NCBI GenBank assembly: GCA_006538405.1
Contig: BJKQ01000019.1
Span: forward strand, 62,001-126,000
Source: Hansfordia pulvinata
Taxonomy: Eukaryota; Ascomycota; Sordariomycetes; Xylariales
Reading direction: 5' to 3'
Length of the DNA stretch: 64,000 nt
Part shown: positions 46,688 through 58,209 of the stretch, piece after piece
How the letters are laid out: every line of letters starts with the position of its first letter
How positions within the stretch are numbered: position 1 is the first letter of the stretch
The notes under the pieces: generated by a model
The model's database searches: none
The model's input: only the letters and a program-made list of their open reading frames with translations
What the model was told of the DNA's origin: nothing
Position numbers and translations under genes: made by a program

Positions 46688-48607
46688 GATGGGTCGTCGT
46701 GTCTTGTGGTTTTATTGTTGGTGTCCCGGAGGACTGGGCTTCAGCCCATCGGCCGCGTCGTCGGCGTCGAGATGGTGAGGCCGGCCGAGTGTTGAGTCGG
46801 TACGAGTGAGAGTCGTCGATGGGTTGCAGATGGGTTGTGATTAGGTGTCGTCAGATGGTCGTGAGTAGGTGTCGTGAGTGGTCGAGTGCGAGGAGTCGAG
46901 GGTCGAGAGTCGAGTGGTCAAGCGGACGTCGAGTCGTTTGAGTCTGGTCAACAGACATGAGTCGGCCAACAGACGTGAGTCGGCAACAGACGAGAGTCGG
47001 CCAACAGACGGCAGGGATGATGAACCGACGGGGTCGGGTATTGTCTGGCTGCGACAAGACAAGAAAAGGTTGGGGTCGAGCCGGTCTCAAGGCCGCCGTC
47101 TCAGCCGCGATGGGACGTCGAAAGAGTCGGACACGAGGTGGGCGGCAGTACAAGTAGACACTGCAGTAGACTGGTGGGCGGCAGTGGACGCTGCCCAGTG
47201 AGTGCAGGGCTGTGCTGGAACGGGGGGCGGGGCGTGTCTTAGTTTAGCTGCGGATGGATTACGGTGGGCCGCTGCCGTGTGCCAGCGTACGAGTAACTCG
47301 TAGCCAGCCGAGTACGGACGGGTACTTGCAGAGGTCCGCCTGTTGCGGGACATCGCAGTCCATGGCGGACCCGTCTCGGTACAGGCTTGTCCCTCGCAGC
47401 AAGCACGCCAGCCTTGGCAGGCGCCACGCCCGATACTTCCGTCCTGCTTGCGATTACTGTGGCCTGCACCCATGAGACTCACGCACGCACCGGCATCCCA
47501 TTTCACAACTCCATCCTGCATGTCGACGGCCTCGTCTGCTCGGCGACCCTCGAGAGGCAACACACAAATTCCCTTCCACTCACGCGGCCGTCTGCGAGCG
47601 CGAGTATCTGTGGTGTTCGCCACGCAAGGGCTGTGGGGCGAGGCCCGCCGCGTCCCAACTGGGGAAGAGAACGTCGGGTCAGTCCAAATGAGCATCTCCA
47701 TCCGCGGTGCAGGGGCTGACATTGGCGGCCGGGGCAGCACGTTCCACGGCTCCTACTGGCCGGCAGTCGCCCAAGGCGGCCTCAGGGTTTAGGGGGATCA
47801 TTTCATCGCAATCGATCGCACGCCATTCCCCACCCACAAGTTGCGACGTAAGGCTTAGGGGTAGGGTGGTAGGGCAGTGGTTAAGGGAGTGGTAGAGGGT
47901 GGCTCCAATCGGCGATAGAGCAGCAGACGCCGAAGCCTCATGGTTGCGTTCTGTCTACCTCTGCCACGGCTGTCTACCTCTGCCAGCTTAACCTCTCCAG
48001 CTTAACCTCTGCCAGTCCGGCTGTTAACCTCTGCCTCAGCCGTGCTATACATCCCAACAACGATCTGTGGGTGGCAACCTTGTCGCCAGAACAATGCTGC
48101 GATTGGTGGGGCGGCTGGTCCGACGCGCGTCCCAATATGCCCAGGCCGGCCGGCGGCGCAGCTCACCCAGGCCAAGCCGGCCAAGCCAGCCGTCCCTGCT
48201 GTCATTGGGTGTGGGCGTGATGCCGGGCGCGTCAACGGCTGCATGTCCGGGTCAGACGGGTGGTGCAGCTGCCAGCACAGCCTGGTCTCGGCGTTGCGCT
48301 GGCGGTGGTGGCTGCACGGCGGCAGCACTGGCCGGATTGCAGATGCCAATCCAGTCAACGAGGCTCCTTTCTTCAGCGGCTTAGGTGGTGGAGGCCTGAC
48401 TGAAGAGCACCAACTACGGTCACTTGGCAGACTTGCGACGGCAGCAAGGCGAAGCCAGGCTACGAATGCTGGCTGATCCGCCGAGCCGCCCACTACGAGT
48501 ACAGACGACCCGGTCAGGCTACGCATGATGACAATCTACGACATGACACGCACGTCAACACCACGGTCAGCACCCGGTCGGTCGTCAACGTCGATATATT
48601 CATCCAG
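46688..48607. other. Intergenic, no gene recognised
   Basis: 1.9 kb between two leftward genes. It includes a region of GAGTCGG/CGAGAGTCG words at 46860-47010 and one imperfect copy of the dispersed palindrome (GTACGAGTAACTCGTA) at about 47288. Repeated CTCTGCCAG/TTAACCTCT words occur at 47958-48035. Open frames have no recognisable domain. Confidence 0.5.
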
Positions 48608-48787
48608 CTACTTCCGAGCCTCGTGCACAATGGCGATGATCTTGTCCACCACCGAAGGATCCGACAGCTGCACAGCATTAGCAGGGAACACATTAGCAGG
48701 GAACGCCCCCACGAAAGACCACAACTCACCGTGGTTATGTCGCCCAGCTGGTCCTCCTCGCCGGCCAGAATCTTGCGCAGGATCCGC

Positions 48788-48820
<33 letters not shown>

Positions 48821-50972
48821 TCGGGCACGACAAAGACGGCCTTGGGCGCCGCAAAGGGCCCGATGCTCTTACGGACCTGCAGGATGAACTCCTTGCGCAG
48901 GGCGTCCATGTCGCCGCCCGCGGGGCCGTCGTCCTTGATGGCCACAAACGCGGCGACGGCCTGGCCCGTCAGCTCGTCCGTCACGCCTACGACGGCCGCC
49001 TCGGCGATGCGGTGGTGCTCGATCAGCGCGGCCTCGATCTCGGCCGTCGACAGCCGGTGGCCGCTGACGTTGACCACGTCGTCGACGCGGCCGCGGATCC
49101 AGTAGAAGCCCTCGTGGTCGCGGGCCGCCCCGTCGCCGGTGAACTAGTGGGAGTCAGCGGGAAGGGGGAAGGGGAGGGCGACAAAGGCCAGGGACAAGGC
49201 GACAAAGGCCAGGGACAGGGCGACGAAACTCACATAGTACCCCTTGTACGGGTTCAGGTACGTGTCCATGTACCGCTTGTGGGCGCCGTAGACGGTGCGG
49301 GTCATGCTGGGGAACTTCTGCTTGATGGCCAGGACGCCCTCGACGTCGTTGCCGGGCAGCTCGACGCCCGACACGGGGTCGATGATGGCGGGCTCGATGC
49401 CGAAGAAGGGCAGCGAGGCGCTGCCGGCCTTGGTGGGCGTGACGCCGGCCAGGGGCGTGATGATGTTGGAGCCCGTCTCGGTTTGCCAGTAGGTCTGCCA
49501 GTGGTCAGTGGTGTCTTCCTCGTCCTGTCATCAGTGTCTGGACCTACATCAACCACGTGCGCCTCCTGCTTGCCCACGACCTCGTAGTACCACTTCCAGA
49601 TCTCGGCGGCGATGGGCTCGCCCACGGACGCGAGGACGCGCAGCTTCTCCATGCGGTGCTTGACAAAGTGGTCGCCGGCGCGCTTGAGCAGGCGCAGGGC
49701 GGTGGGGGCGACGTAGAACTGGGTGACGGCGTGCTGCTCGACAATGTCCCAGTAGCGGGAGAAGTCCGGGTAGGCCGGGGTGCCCTCGAAGACGACGGTG
49801 GAGACGCCGAGCAGCAGCGGGGCGTAGACGACGTAGGTGTGGCCGGTGATCCAGCCGACGTCGCCGCCGCAGAAGAAGCGGTCGCCCGGGTGCATGTCGT
49901 AGACGTACTTGCCGGTCATGGCGGCGCCCAGCAGGTAGCCGGCGGTGGTGTGCAGGACGCCCTTGGGCTTGCCGGTGGAGCCCGAGGTGTAGAGCAGGAA
50001 TAGGGGGTCCTCGGCGTCGACGGCGACGGCGGGGCAGTAGGCGGGCTGGCGGTCGACCTCGTCGTGCCACCAGCGGTCGCGGCCGGGTGTCCAGGGCACG
50101 TCGGCGCATCCGGTGCGGCGGTAGACGAGGACGCCCGTGACGCCCGGGCAGCCGCGCAGGGCGTCGTCGACGATGCGCTTGGTGCCGATCAGCTTGCCGC
50201 CGCGCCTGCCCTCGTCGGACGTGATGACGACGCGCGAGCCGGCGTCGACGACGCGGTCGCGCAGCGAGTCGGACGAGAAGCCCGCGAAGACGACCGAGTG
50301 CACGGCGCCGATGCGGCTGACGGCCAGCAGCGCCACCAGCGCCTCGGGGATCATGGGCAGGTAGATGGCCACCGTGTCGCCCTTGCGCACCCCCATGTCC
50401 CGCAGCACGTTGGCCACCCGGCACACGTCCCGCAGCAGCTGCCCGTACGTCACCTGCCGCCCCTCGCCCGGCTCGTCCGCCTCGTAGATGATGGCCACCC
50501 GCTCCGGGTCCGCCAGGGCGTGCCGGTCCACGCAGTTGTACGACGCGTTGAGCTGGCCCTCCAGGAACCACGCCGTGTCCCCCTCGGCCAGGCTGCCGTG
50601 CGACACGGTCGAGAAGTCCCGCTGCCACGTCAGGAGCTCCCGCGCCATCCGCCCCAGAACTGGTCCGGCTGCGTGATGGACTCTTTGTAGAGCTTTTGGT
50701 ACTCGTCCATGCCTGGGTTGTTAGCGGGGGCGGGGCAGGGCAGGAGACTGGACTCACCACTGAGATGCGGCTTGCTCGGGTGTTCTGCGCTGTTAGCACC
50801 GGCGGACGCGACGGGGGACGGCGGAGGATGCGACGGGCTTACTGGCGAGCATCTTGGGGGGTACGGCTGGACGGGTTAGCTGGGGGTTGTCAGCGATAAG
50901 GGCCGGGGGCTGCTCACGGTAGGTCTCGACCCCGTGGGCCTCGACGACCTTGGGGAGGGCGCTGTCGGCCAT
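48608..50972 (-). CDS. facA: Acetyl-CoA synthetase (AMP-forming)
   Basis: Converts acetate, CoA and ATP to acetyl-CoA in the cytosol/nucleus; needed for growth on acetate and for histone acetylation. Seven exons: 50918-50972, 50843-50866, 50758-50784, 49548-50712, 49234-49494, 48730-49143, 48608-48667; 668 residues, the usual length. The tiny N-terminal exons give [47 protein letters not shown]. Motifs of the ANL superfamily: [49 protein letters not shown], and [15 protein letters not shown] with the catalytic, acetylatable Lys. One frame break at C4 50652-50655, between QFW and RMARELLTW; one missing base repairs it. The symbol follows the Aspergillus orthologue. Confidence 0.95.
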
Positions 50973-51435
50973 GGTGGGTGGGTGTGTGTGGTGATGGCAG
51001 TGGTGGTGTTGTGGTGGGCGGGCTGGAGCGGGGAAGTTGTGATGAGCTTGGGGTGATGAGCTTGGGGTGATGAGCTTCGGGTTGAAGCTCGCGGGTTGCA
51101 GGCCAGTCGGGTCAGGTCAGTTGGTCACCCCAGAGAAACCGGGATGCGAGAGGTGGCTCTTAATATTGCTTTCCTGACGGCCCAGACAAGAAGCTACCTA
51201 CCCCCCTACGTAGCATCAGAGGCCGTCGCGTGCGATTGGAGATGATCCTGATCCAATGCACGCACCGCACGCACCGCACCGCACCGCACCGCACCCCTCG
51301 GCTTACCTTCCCCTCGCGCTGCCAGTGTGGGGATCGCCCGACCTTCCGCTCGGCCGGCCGGGTTGGCCAGGTCCCTGGGCCGGTTACACTAGCCACCGTG
51401 CCCCCAGAGCAAGACACGGCTGGTGTCGGCTACGC

Positions 51436-51491
51436 CTGCGAGCCAGTCTGGGGGCCTACGAGCCAGTCTGGGGGCTACGAGCCAGTCTGGG
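51436..51491. repeat. ACGAGCCAGTCTGGGG tandem repeat
   Basis: Three copies of an 18-19-base unit, CTACGAGCCAGTCTGGGGG. Confidence 0.9.
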
Positions 51492-51930
51492 GAAGCCCGG
51501 GGGTGCCAAGCGGTCAGCTTACCCGTCTCTGCTGTCTGCTGTCGGCTGTCTTGGGCTTGTTTTGTGTCTGTCGTCGACGAGTCTCGACGTCCATCGCGCC
51601 GTACGAGTACGTGTGCCACTCGCCCACTGGCCCCCTCACCTGGACCCCGCATGCGGACCCCGGCACGCCTCTGCGTGGGCAAACTGACGGACTGGTGGCC
51701 CGAGTTAGCGCGCTGCCCCTCATCGCATCCGTGTGGGGACGGCTGCCCTGACCATCTGGGACTGCACCGGCCGCCCTTACATGGACAGCAATGGCCCTGT
51801 CTGGGACTGCAATGGCCCTGGTGTCTGGGACTGCAATGCCCCCTTACGTCTTGGCCCGCAACGGCCGGTGATGTAACCTCGGCGGCGAACTGGGTATCGC
51901 GGTCGCGGTCTACAGGGGCGTGATCAACTG

Positions 51931-52003
51931 CTGCGTGTGGTCTACAGGGGACGTGGTCATCAAGCTGCGTGTGGTCTACAGGGGACGTGGTCATCAAGCT
52001 GCG
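51931..52003. repeat. 34-base tandem repeat
   Basis: Two copies of a 34-base unit that starts CTGCGTGTGGTCTACAGGGG, with flanking partial copies. Confidence 0.9.
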
Positions 52004-52262
52004 TGTTGGTGATATCGCTACAGGGGTGCTACAGGTGCGTCCAACGAGCAAATCATCTGCCTGTCTGTGGCTTCCAGCTTGGTGCTCCAGCTTCGACCCC
52101 AGCTCCAGCTTCGACCCTGGCTCTGTGCTCCAGCTTCCCAGCTTCGAGCCTGTCCTATTCGTGAGCCTGTCCAGCCTCTGCATAATCGCAGCCTCAGTCG
52201 TAGCCCAGCCCATTCGCGGACTCCATAGTCCTGCTCCCTTCGCGATTCCTTCTGCCCCTCCC

Positions 52263-53438
52263 CTACATGTCCATGCTCATCAGGTACATCTCAAAGATGC
52301 GCATAAACTTGGCCACAAAGGCCTCCAGGTGGAAGATGACCTTGGTGCCCATGCGGATGCGGTGCTCGTAAAAGGCCGACCACTTGATCACCTCGATCTT
52401 CAGGTCGTCGTCGATCTGCTGCACCAGCTTGAACGTCAGCGTCTTGAGGATCGTCGTCGCCGGGATGCAGTGCGTCAGCAGGTCGTACAGCTTCGCCCGC
52501 ACCTCCAGGATCCGCTGCGGCGTGTGCTCCTGGATGATGTCCTTGGCGATCTGCCCGACCAGCGCCTCCCAGTCGGGCGGCGGGATCGGCGTGGCGTCCG
52601 TCACCTTCTCACTGCGGCCGTTAGCTTTTTTTGTCGGTCGTCCTGGTCCAGATAGGGACACCTACTTCTGCGCGTGCACCGCCTCGTACATCAGCAGCGC
52701 CCGCCGCAGGTTGCGCCCGCTCTCCTCGGCGATCCGCCGGTGCAGGCCCGCGGCCGCCGGCCAGCCCTCGCGCCGCGCCGACTCGGCCAGCACCTCGGCC
52801 ACCTCGCCCACCGTCGGCGCCGCCACCCGCACCAGCAGCGTCCGGCTGCGGATCGGCGCGATGATGTTGGCCGTGCTGTTGGCCAGCAGGATCAGCCGCA
52901 GGTTCGGGCTGTACTTCTCCATCGTCCGCCGCAGCGCCGCCTGCGCGTCCCGCGTCAGGTGGTCCGCCTCGTTGATCACCACCACCTTGAACCGCTGCCG
53001 CGCCGACTGGTCCACCTGCTGCGTCTGCGCCACCTCCTTCAGCAGGTCCTGCACCACCACCCGGTCGTAGTTGCCCACGTCTGACGGCGTGATCTCCAGG
53101 TGGTACACCGACGCCACAATGTTGAACTCGAGCTTGCGGTTGCTCGTCGTCGTGAACGACCGCGCGTCGATCTTGATCTTTTCCACTCCGGGCCCGTACA
53201 GCTCCTTGAGCGTCGCCACGATCCGCGTCTTCTTGCCTGCCCCGGATGGTCCGTACACGAGGAGGTGCGGGAAGTCGCCGCTTTGTGCCTGTGAAGTCGG
53301 GAGTCAGCTAAGAGCAGTGAGCCCAGAAGAAGTCAAGGGTCGAGTGCCTACCAGAGACCGCAGCCGGTCCGACAGCTCGGTGTGATATGTGAGGGAGTCG
53401 AGGGACCGCGGACGGTGCTTGTCCACGATGAGCGCCAT
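52263..53438 (-). CDS. RFC5: Replication factor C subunit (yeast Rfc5 / human RFC3 type)
   Basis: Small clamp-loader subunit that helps open and load PCNA at primer ends; also in checkpoint clamp loaders. Exons 53352-53438, 52666-53288, 52263-52611; 352 residues. MALIVDKHRPRSLDSLTYH is the family N-terminus, followed by HLLVYGPSGAGKKTR (P-loop with the GKK seen in this subunit) and YHLEITPSDVGNYDR. The Walker B position reads VVINEADHLTRDAQ; NEA in place of DEA is characteristic of the non-hydrolysing Rfc5/RFC3 subunit. The SRC-like arginine finger region reads APIRSRTLLVR, and the C-terminal collar domain is in exon 3. No frame break. Confidence 0.95.
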
Positions 53439-53827
53439 GCCGGGGTTGTGGGTGCAGTCGGGTTGGCGGCTGTCGTGGTGCTGTCGTGATGCTGTCGTGG
53501 TGCTGTTGGGGAATATCGGGTCGATGAGCTCGTCACTGTCTTATCGGGTCGATGAGCTCGTCACTGCCTTGCCGGGTCGATGAGGTCGTCGTCGGATCGA
53601 TGGGTGCACGTCTGTGATCAATGCGGTGGTAATGGCGAAATGTGGTGACGCACCGAGACGCGACGCGTAAATTGAGTGAGAAGTGGGGCCACCCAAAATG
53701 GAGGACCCGACAGTGGATCAAGACACCCACGCGCAATCGCCCATTCACGTCTGACCTAGAAACCACGAATACGACCTTCAGAACGACAGGGAGTACCAAC
53801 TAGCTGTTAAGAATCGAACCTGTCAAG
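53439..53827. other. Intergenic upstream of Rfc5-type gene
   Basis: 389 bases, less GC-rich than average. Contains CTGTCGTGGTG-type repeats at 53468-53505 and two copies of ATCGGGTCGATGAGCTCGTCACTG (about 53516 and 53541). No gene seen. Confidence 0.55.
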
Positions 53828-55688
53828 TCATCTAGCCGTGTCTACCACCACCCGAAACCCGTTGCCTCGCCAGAACCCTCCCGGCTCCAGACTCCCCCGG
53901 TACGTCGCCGACGCCTTGGCCGCGCCGCTCGAGAAGCACCCGCCCCGGAGCACCCGCCTCACCTCGTCGCCGGCCTCGCCCTCCCGCCCGTCCCCCGCCT
54001 CGTACGGGTACCCCCAGCGAGCCCGCGCCATCTCCTCCCCCACAGCGTCGAGCACCACTCCCACACGTTGCCCGCCATGTCCTGACACCCCACCGCGACC
54101 GCCCCCCGGGTGCACCCCCACCGAGCACGGCCCCCGAGCCCGAGCCCTCCCAGTTGGCCCGCCCCTCCTCCCACTCCCGGCCCCACGGGTACGTCCCGTC
54201 GTCCTCGTCCGGCCCCGCGCCGCCCGCTCCCACTCCCTCTCCGTCGGCAGCCGCGCCTCCTCCGCCGCCCCGATCCGCCCGCTCGCCCTCCAGCACCCCG
54301 TCACCCACCGGCAGTACGCCCTCGCGTCGTGCCACGTGACGTCCGTAGCCGGCAGGTTCCGCCGGGACTCGTCGTCGTCGTCGTCGCGGTCTGACAAGCC
54401 GGCCCACGCGCGCCCCGTCGCCCGCGCAAACCGCGCGTAGTCCGCGTTGACCACGGGGTAGACGGCAATGCGGAACGCGCCCGTCCGAGTCTGGTGCTGC
54501 GGCTGCGAGTTGGCCTGGCGGTCCGAGCCCATCGGGAAGGCACCGCCCGGGACCGAGACCAGCTCCTCGAGGTCTCGGGGGTCCCCCAGCCGGGAGAGGG
54601 CGCGGCCGGCCCGGGCTCGCTGCGAGGCCGGCAGGGGCCCCTGGATGGCCTCGAGGAGGCGGCGGACGATCGGGTCCCGGAGGTTCTCGGGGGCGTGGTC
54701 GGCGGCCAGGAGGACGGCGGGGCAGGTCCCGGAGTCCACGAGCCTCTCGAGGAGGGGTGCGAGGTCGCCGGGGGCCAGGCGGGCTGCGAGGCTGCGGACG
54801 ACGGGTTCCCAGCGGGGGTTTAGGAGGTCGACTGCGGTGGCGGGGGGAGGGTGGCCAGGTGGCATGCTGCCAGCCGTTCGAGCAGCACGGGGCTGTCCGT
54901 GCGTGGGCTGTCTGTGTCCGGACTGCCTGTGTGTGGACTGGCCACCCCGGGACTGCCTCCTCCCGACAGCTTCTCAAACGCAGCCCTGGCCTCCTCAGCA
55001 CCATCCCGCGAGGCGAGCCACTTGTCCACGAGAGCCTCCTCGCTCGCGCCCTCGTCCTGCAGCTCCAGGGCCAGCGAGAAGAAGCCCGGGTTGGCAGCCG
55101 CCCTGCCGACGCCGACACGGACCTCGTCCGGCCGGCACCCGCCCAGGCCGCGAGCGAGCGGCGCCTCTGGCTCTCGAGCAGGGGCAGCAGCTCGTGGCGG
55201 GCGACCTCGACCTCGCCGGGCAGGGCCCACTCGGCGACGGGGTTCGTCCTGCCCAGGAGCAGCATCTTGGCCGGCGGCGGCTCGAGGCGGAGCAGCTCCG
55301 CGAGCAGCGCCGGGCCCCGGTCGCCGGCCGCCTCCACGCCGTCGAGGATCAGGAGGTCCGACGGGAGGAGAGGGGGTTTGTGTATGACGGCCTCCAGCGC
55401 GGCGGCGTCGCTGACCTGGTGGTAGACGGGAGTGAGCTGTCCGTCCCAGACCTGGTCGAGGACGAGGCCATCGGGGTTGCGGACCACGGGCTGCGTGGGC
55501 TCCGGGGGGAACGACCTGGCGAGGGTCGTCTTGCCTGCGCCGGTCGGGCCTGTCAGGAGGACGACGTCGTGGTCGCGGAGCAGCTCCAGGGGGGTGAAGT
55601 GGACGGGGGGCTCGGGGGTGCGGCCGCGCCTCAGGCCTTTGGCGGCCTTGTCCTCGTGGGTGAAGTTGACGAGCAGGGGGATCAGCAT
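53828..55688 (-). CDS. P-loop NTPase fused to sulfatase-modifying-factor (FGE-like) domain
   Basis: Two-domain protein of about 621 residues. The N-terminal half carries a Walker A motif (LLTGPTGAGKTTLA, about 44-57) and a Walker B-like LLILDGVE (112-119), resembling STAND/NACHT-type NTPases. The C-terminal half is a SUMF1/FGE-sulfatase fold: VSVPGGAFPMGSDRQ, YPVVNADYARFARATG, PATDVTWHDARAYCRW, RLPTEREWERAARG, TYPWGREW, QDMAGNVWEW, VLRGGCFSSGA and NGFRVVVDT. The paired catalytic Cys of true formylglycine-generating enzyme are not seen after RGG, so oxidase activity is doubtful; a ligand-binding or sensor role is possible. Five frame breaks at C3 55138, G6 54842, C4 54213, C6 54103 and C5 54037, each cured by one base. 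This many breaks could also mean a pseudogene. Confidence 0.78.
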
Positions 55689-55996
55689 GGTCAGAACTGA
55701 TGGCTGAGGTCAGAACTGATGGCTGACAGGCACCGATATTGTGATGGACAATCTAAGTCGACAGTCCAATTCGACAGTCTAATCGACAGTCCAAGTCGAC
55801 AGTCTAATCGACAGTCTTCAACCGCAGACGATCCTTACAGCCGTCGGCCCAGCCCCGACAGCCTGGCGTCGCAATCCCGCCTCGCAATCACGTACAGACC
55901 CGACTAGTGGGGCAACCCCGCCGTAACATCATAAAGCCGCCGCGCCAACCACTCGCTCTCACTCCTCCCACCACCACCACCACCGCCACCGCCACC
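55689..55996. other. Divergent intergenic region with TCGACAGTC repeats
   Basis: 308 bases between divergent starts. Five copies of a 13-15-base TCGACAGTC(C/T)AA unit at 55752-55818. A CATAAAG element at about 55928 may serve as the TATA-like site of the downstream gene. Confidence 0.6.
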
Positions 55997-56491
55997 ATGC
56001 CCATCACCACCCTCGCCCTGCCGGCTTCTGCCGCGCACCTGTCGCTGCCCGAGTCCGGCCGCCTGTTCCTGGCCTTTATCGCCTCCAACCACCCCGACAC
56101 GGGCGAGTCGTGGTGCCCCGACGTCCGCGCCGCCCTGCCCCCTAGTGAGTTATTCTCGTGGGCTGCGTCCCTCCCTCCCGGGTGGTGTGCTGACGCTGAC
56201 GACGGCAAGTCAACGCCGCCTTTGCCGCGAGCGACGCGCCGGCCCTGGCGTTCGTCGAGGTCGGTCAGCGGCCCGAGTAAGTCCACGTCCCGATATCCTG
56301 TCTCTGGTCTGGTCTGGTCTGACGGCAGCAGGTGGAAGGAGCCCGGCAACGCGTACCGGACGGCGTGGGGCGTGCACAACGTGCCGGCGCTGGTGCGCTA
56401 CGAGCGGGTGGGCGGCGCCGTGGCCGAGACGGGCCGTCTGGTCGAGGGGGAGATTCTGGATGCGAAGAGGTTGGGGGGGTTCATCCAGTAG
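55997..56491 (+). CDS. TXNDC17/TRP14-like thioredoxin-fold protein
   Basis: Small cytosolic thioredoxin-related protein (DUF953 family). Exons 55997-56144, 56210-56276, 56332-56491; 124 residues, matching the family's usual size of about 123. Family marks: LFLAFIASNHPDTGESWCPDV (start about 24), VGQRPE-WKEPGNAYRT and VHNVPALVRY, equivalent to the WCPDC, WKDPNN and VPTLL segments of TRP14. The second active-site Cys is replaced by Val (W39-C40-P-D-V43), so the usual dithiol reduction is unlikely; one Cys remains. The second intron's upstream acceptor is CAAG rather than CAG/TAG. The start context is GCCACCATG. No frame break. Confidence 0.85.
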   Translation: MPITTLALPASAAHLSLPESGRLFLAFIASNHPDTGESWCPDVRAALPPSELFSWAASLPPGWCADADDGKSTPPLPRATRRPWRSSRSVSGPSKSTSRYPVSGLVWSDGSRWKEPGNAYRTAWGVHNVPALVRYERVGGAVAETGRLVEGEILDAKRLGGFIQ

Positions 56492-56647
56492 CGTGGTAGA
56501 CCGTGGCTGTAGACCGTGGCTGTAGACCGGTGATTATCTGTAGCTGTCCATGCTGTCTGTGCCGTGCTGCCTGTGCCGTCTGTGCCTGTAGCTGTCTTAC
56601 GTAGCGCCTACATCGTCACTTGCCTACCTCGCAATCGTCACTCGGCC

Positions 56648-58209
56648 TCACCAACTGAGCAACCCCCTCTCGTCCAACCTCAAGCCCTCCCCCCGCGACG
56701 CCATGACGACGCGCGGGTGCACGAGCAGCAGCCACGGCGGGTTGTCGCGCAGCCGCCGCAGCACGAGCCCGTACGCCGCCCTCCTCTCGCCCGCCCTCGC
56801 CGCCGGCACCGCCCGCGCCGCCGCCATCAGCGCCTCCGCCTCGCCGTCCTCGTACCCCTGCCACCACACCCCGCGGCTGCCCGCCGACACCTTGTCGTCC
56901 AGCACCCGGAACGTCCCCGCCGGGCTCGAGTCGAACACGGCCGCGTCCCCCGTCCGCTTCGAGAGCCCCACCTGCCGCGCGTACCCCGCCCGGTCCGCCT
57001 CCACCTCCACCCGCACCGCCCCGAACCCCGCCGCCCGCAGGTCCTCTGCCACCGCCTGCGCCGTCTCGACCGCCCGCTCCGGCATGAACGTCGGCGTGCG
57101 CAGGGTTAAGGTGGGGGGCGGCAGAGTCACCGTCAGCAGCAGCATCACCGGCGGCAGCGGCGGCGGCGAAGACGGGATCCGCGGCCAGCAGCCGCCGCGC
57201 CTCGGCCGGGTCGTGCGGGACCGCGGCCAGCGCCGCCTCCGCGTAGCCCAGGTGCGCGGGGCTGACGACCGCCGCCGCCGGCTCCGCCAGGCCCCGGAAG
57301 ACGTCCCGGGCCAGCGCGGACCGGTCGACCGCCAGGTTGGCGGCCAGCCGCGCGGCCGGCGACGCGAACACGCTCTCCCCGCCCGGCAGTTGAGGTAGCA
57401 CATGACCGACAGCGTGCTGGTCTGCGCCTGCCAGCGGAGCCCGTGCGCCCGCGAGGGCGGCTCATCGGCCCCCGCGAGGACGGCTCCTCGAACAGCCGGG
57501 ACGCGTCCTCGGCGCGCTCCAGGTTGAGGGCCGCGTCGGCCTCGCCCGCCAGGACCGCCCGCAGCCGCGAGTCGGCGTCCGGGTCCGCCGTCGCCACGAT
57601 CCTCTCCGGCCAGCCCTCCGTCTCTGCCCGCCCGGTCTCTGTCCGCTCCAGCACCGCCCGCCCCGCCGGCCGGTCCCACTCGGCCACCCGGTAGGGCCCC
57701 GTGCCCAGGACGGGGTCGCCGGCGGCGTCGGCGCGGCAGACGTAGAACTCGGTGAAGACGTCGAGGATGTGGGCCAGGGGCTCCGGGGCGGCGAGGCAGA
57801 CGACGCGCTCGTCCCCGCCGGCGGCCACCTCGAGCCGCGAGCCCGCCAGGTACCGGTGGTAGCTCCAGCGCATGCCGAACGTGTCGGTCGACGCGCGGAT
57901 GGCCTCGACGAAGTCGACGACGTGGCGCGCCGTGCAGGCCGCCCCGTCGTGGAACGTCGCGCCGGGGCGCACCGTGAACCGCCACCGCCACCACCCCCCG
58001 CCGTCGTCCGCCGGCCCCAGCTCCTCCCAGCTGCCGAGCAGCCCGGGCCGCGGCGTCTGCCCGTGGGGCTGCCAGTGGAGGAGGGGCTCGAGCACGAAGC
58101 CTTTGAGCGCGAGCACGCTGGTGTCGTCGGTGACCTGCGTCGGCTGGCGGAAGTCGACCTTTTCGAGGCGGAGCCGGAGGTCATTGCGGAGGTCATTGCG
58201 GAGGGTCAT
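56648..58209 (-). CDS. Bacterial-type family 5 solute-binding protein (peptide/nickel type)
   Basis: SBP_bac_5 fold as in the periplasmic receptors of bacterial oligopeptide and nickel ABC importers; about 520 residues, intronless. Marks: EPLLHWQPHGQTPRPGLLGS near the N-terminus, WRFTVRPGATFHDGAACTARHVV (the WtFtLRpgvkFhDG motif), DVFTEFYVC, GTGPYRVAEW, and later DPAEARRLLA and FMPERAVETAQAVAEDLRAAG. The start at 58209 gives MTLRNDLRNDLRLRLEK, with no signal peptide or lipobox, so it is probably cytosolic or mis-started. Frame breaks at C5 57469-57473 and C4 57377-57380 (one missing base each) and a third near 57130-57170 that needs the opposite change or two bases. Lack of introns and the bacterial family suggest old horizontal transfer; the ligand is unknown. 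Confidence 0.82.

Larger units (their letters stand above)
50973..52262. other. Intergenic upstream of acetyl-CoA synthetase
   Basis: 1.3 kb. Contains GATGAGCTTGGGGT repeats (51040-51080), CGCACCGCAC repeats (51255-51295), two larger tandem repeats listed separately, and a GTACGAGTAC half-palindrome at 51601. No gene seen. Confidence 0.5.

Noticed and set aside
44421..46795. Long plus-strand frames of 471 and 603 residues opposite the ADAM gene
   Set aside because: Antisense shadows caused by high GC at third codon positions; composition is low-complexity Ala/Arg/Val.
49012..50690. Long plus-strand frames opposite acetyl-CoA synthetase
   Set aside because: Antisense shadows of a well-identified gene.
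53805..53822. T-loop-like word GGTTCGATTC on the minus strand, possible tRNA
   Set aside because: Upstream sequence is the end of the FGE-like coding region and no acceptor, D or anticodon stems can be formed.
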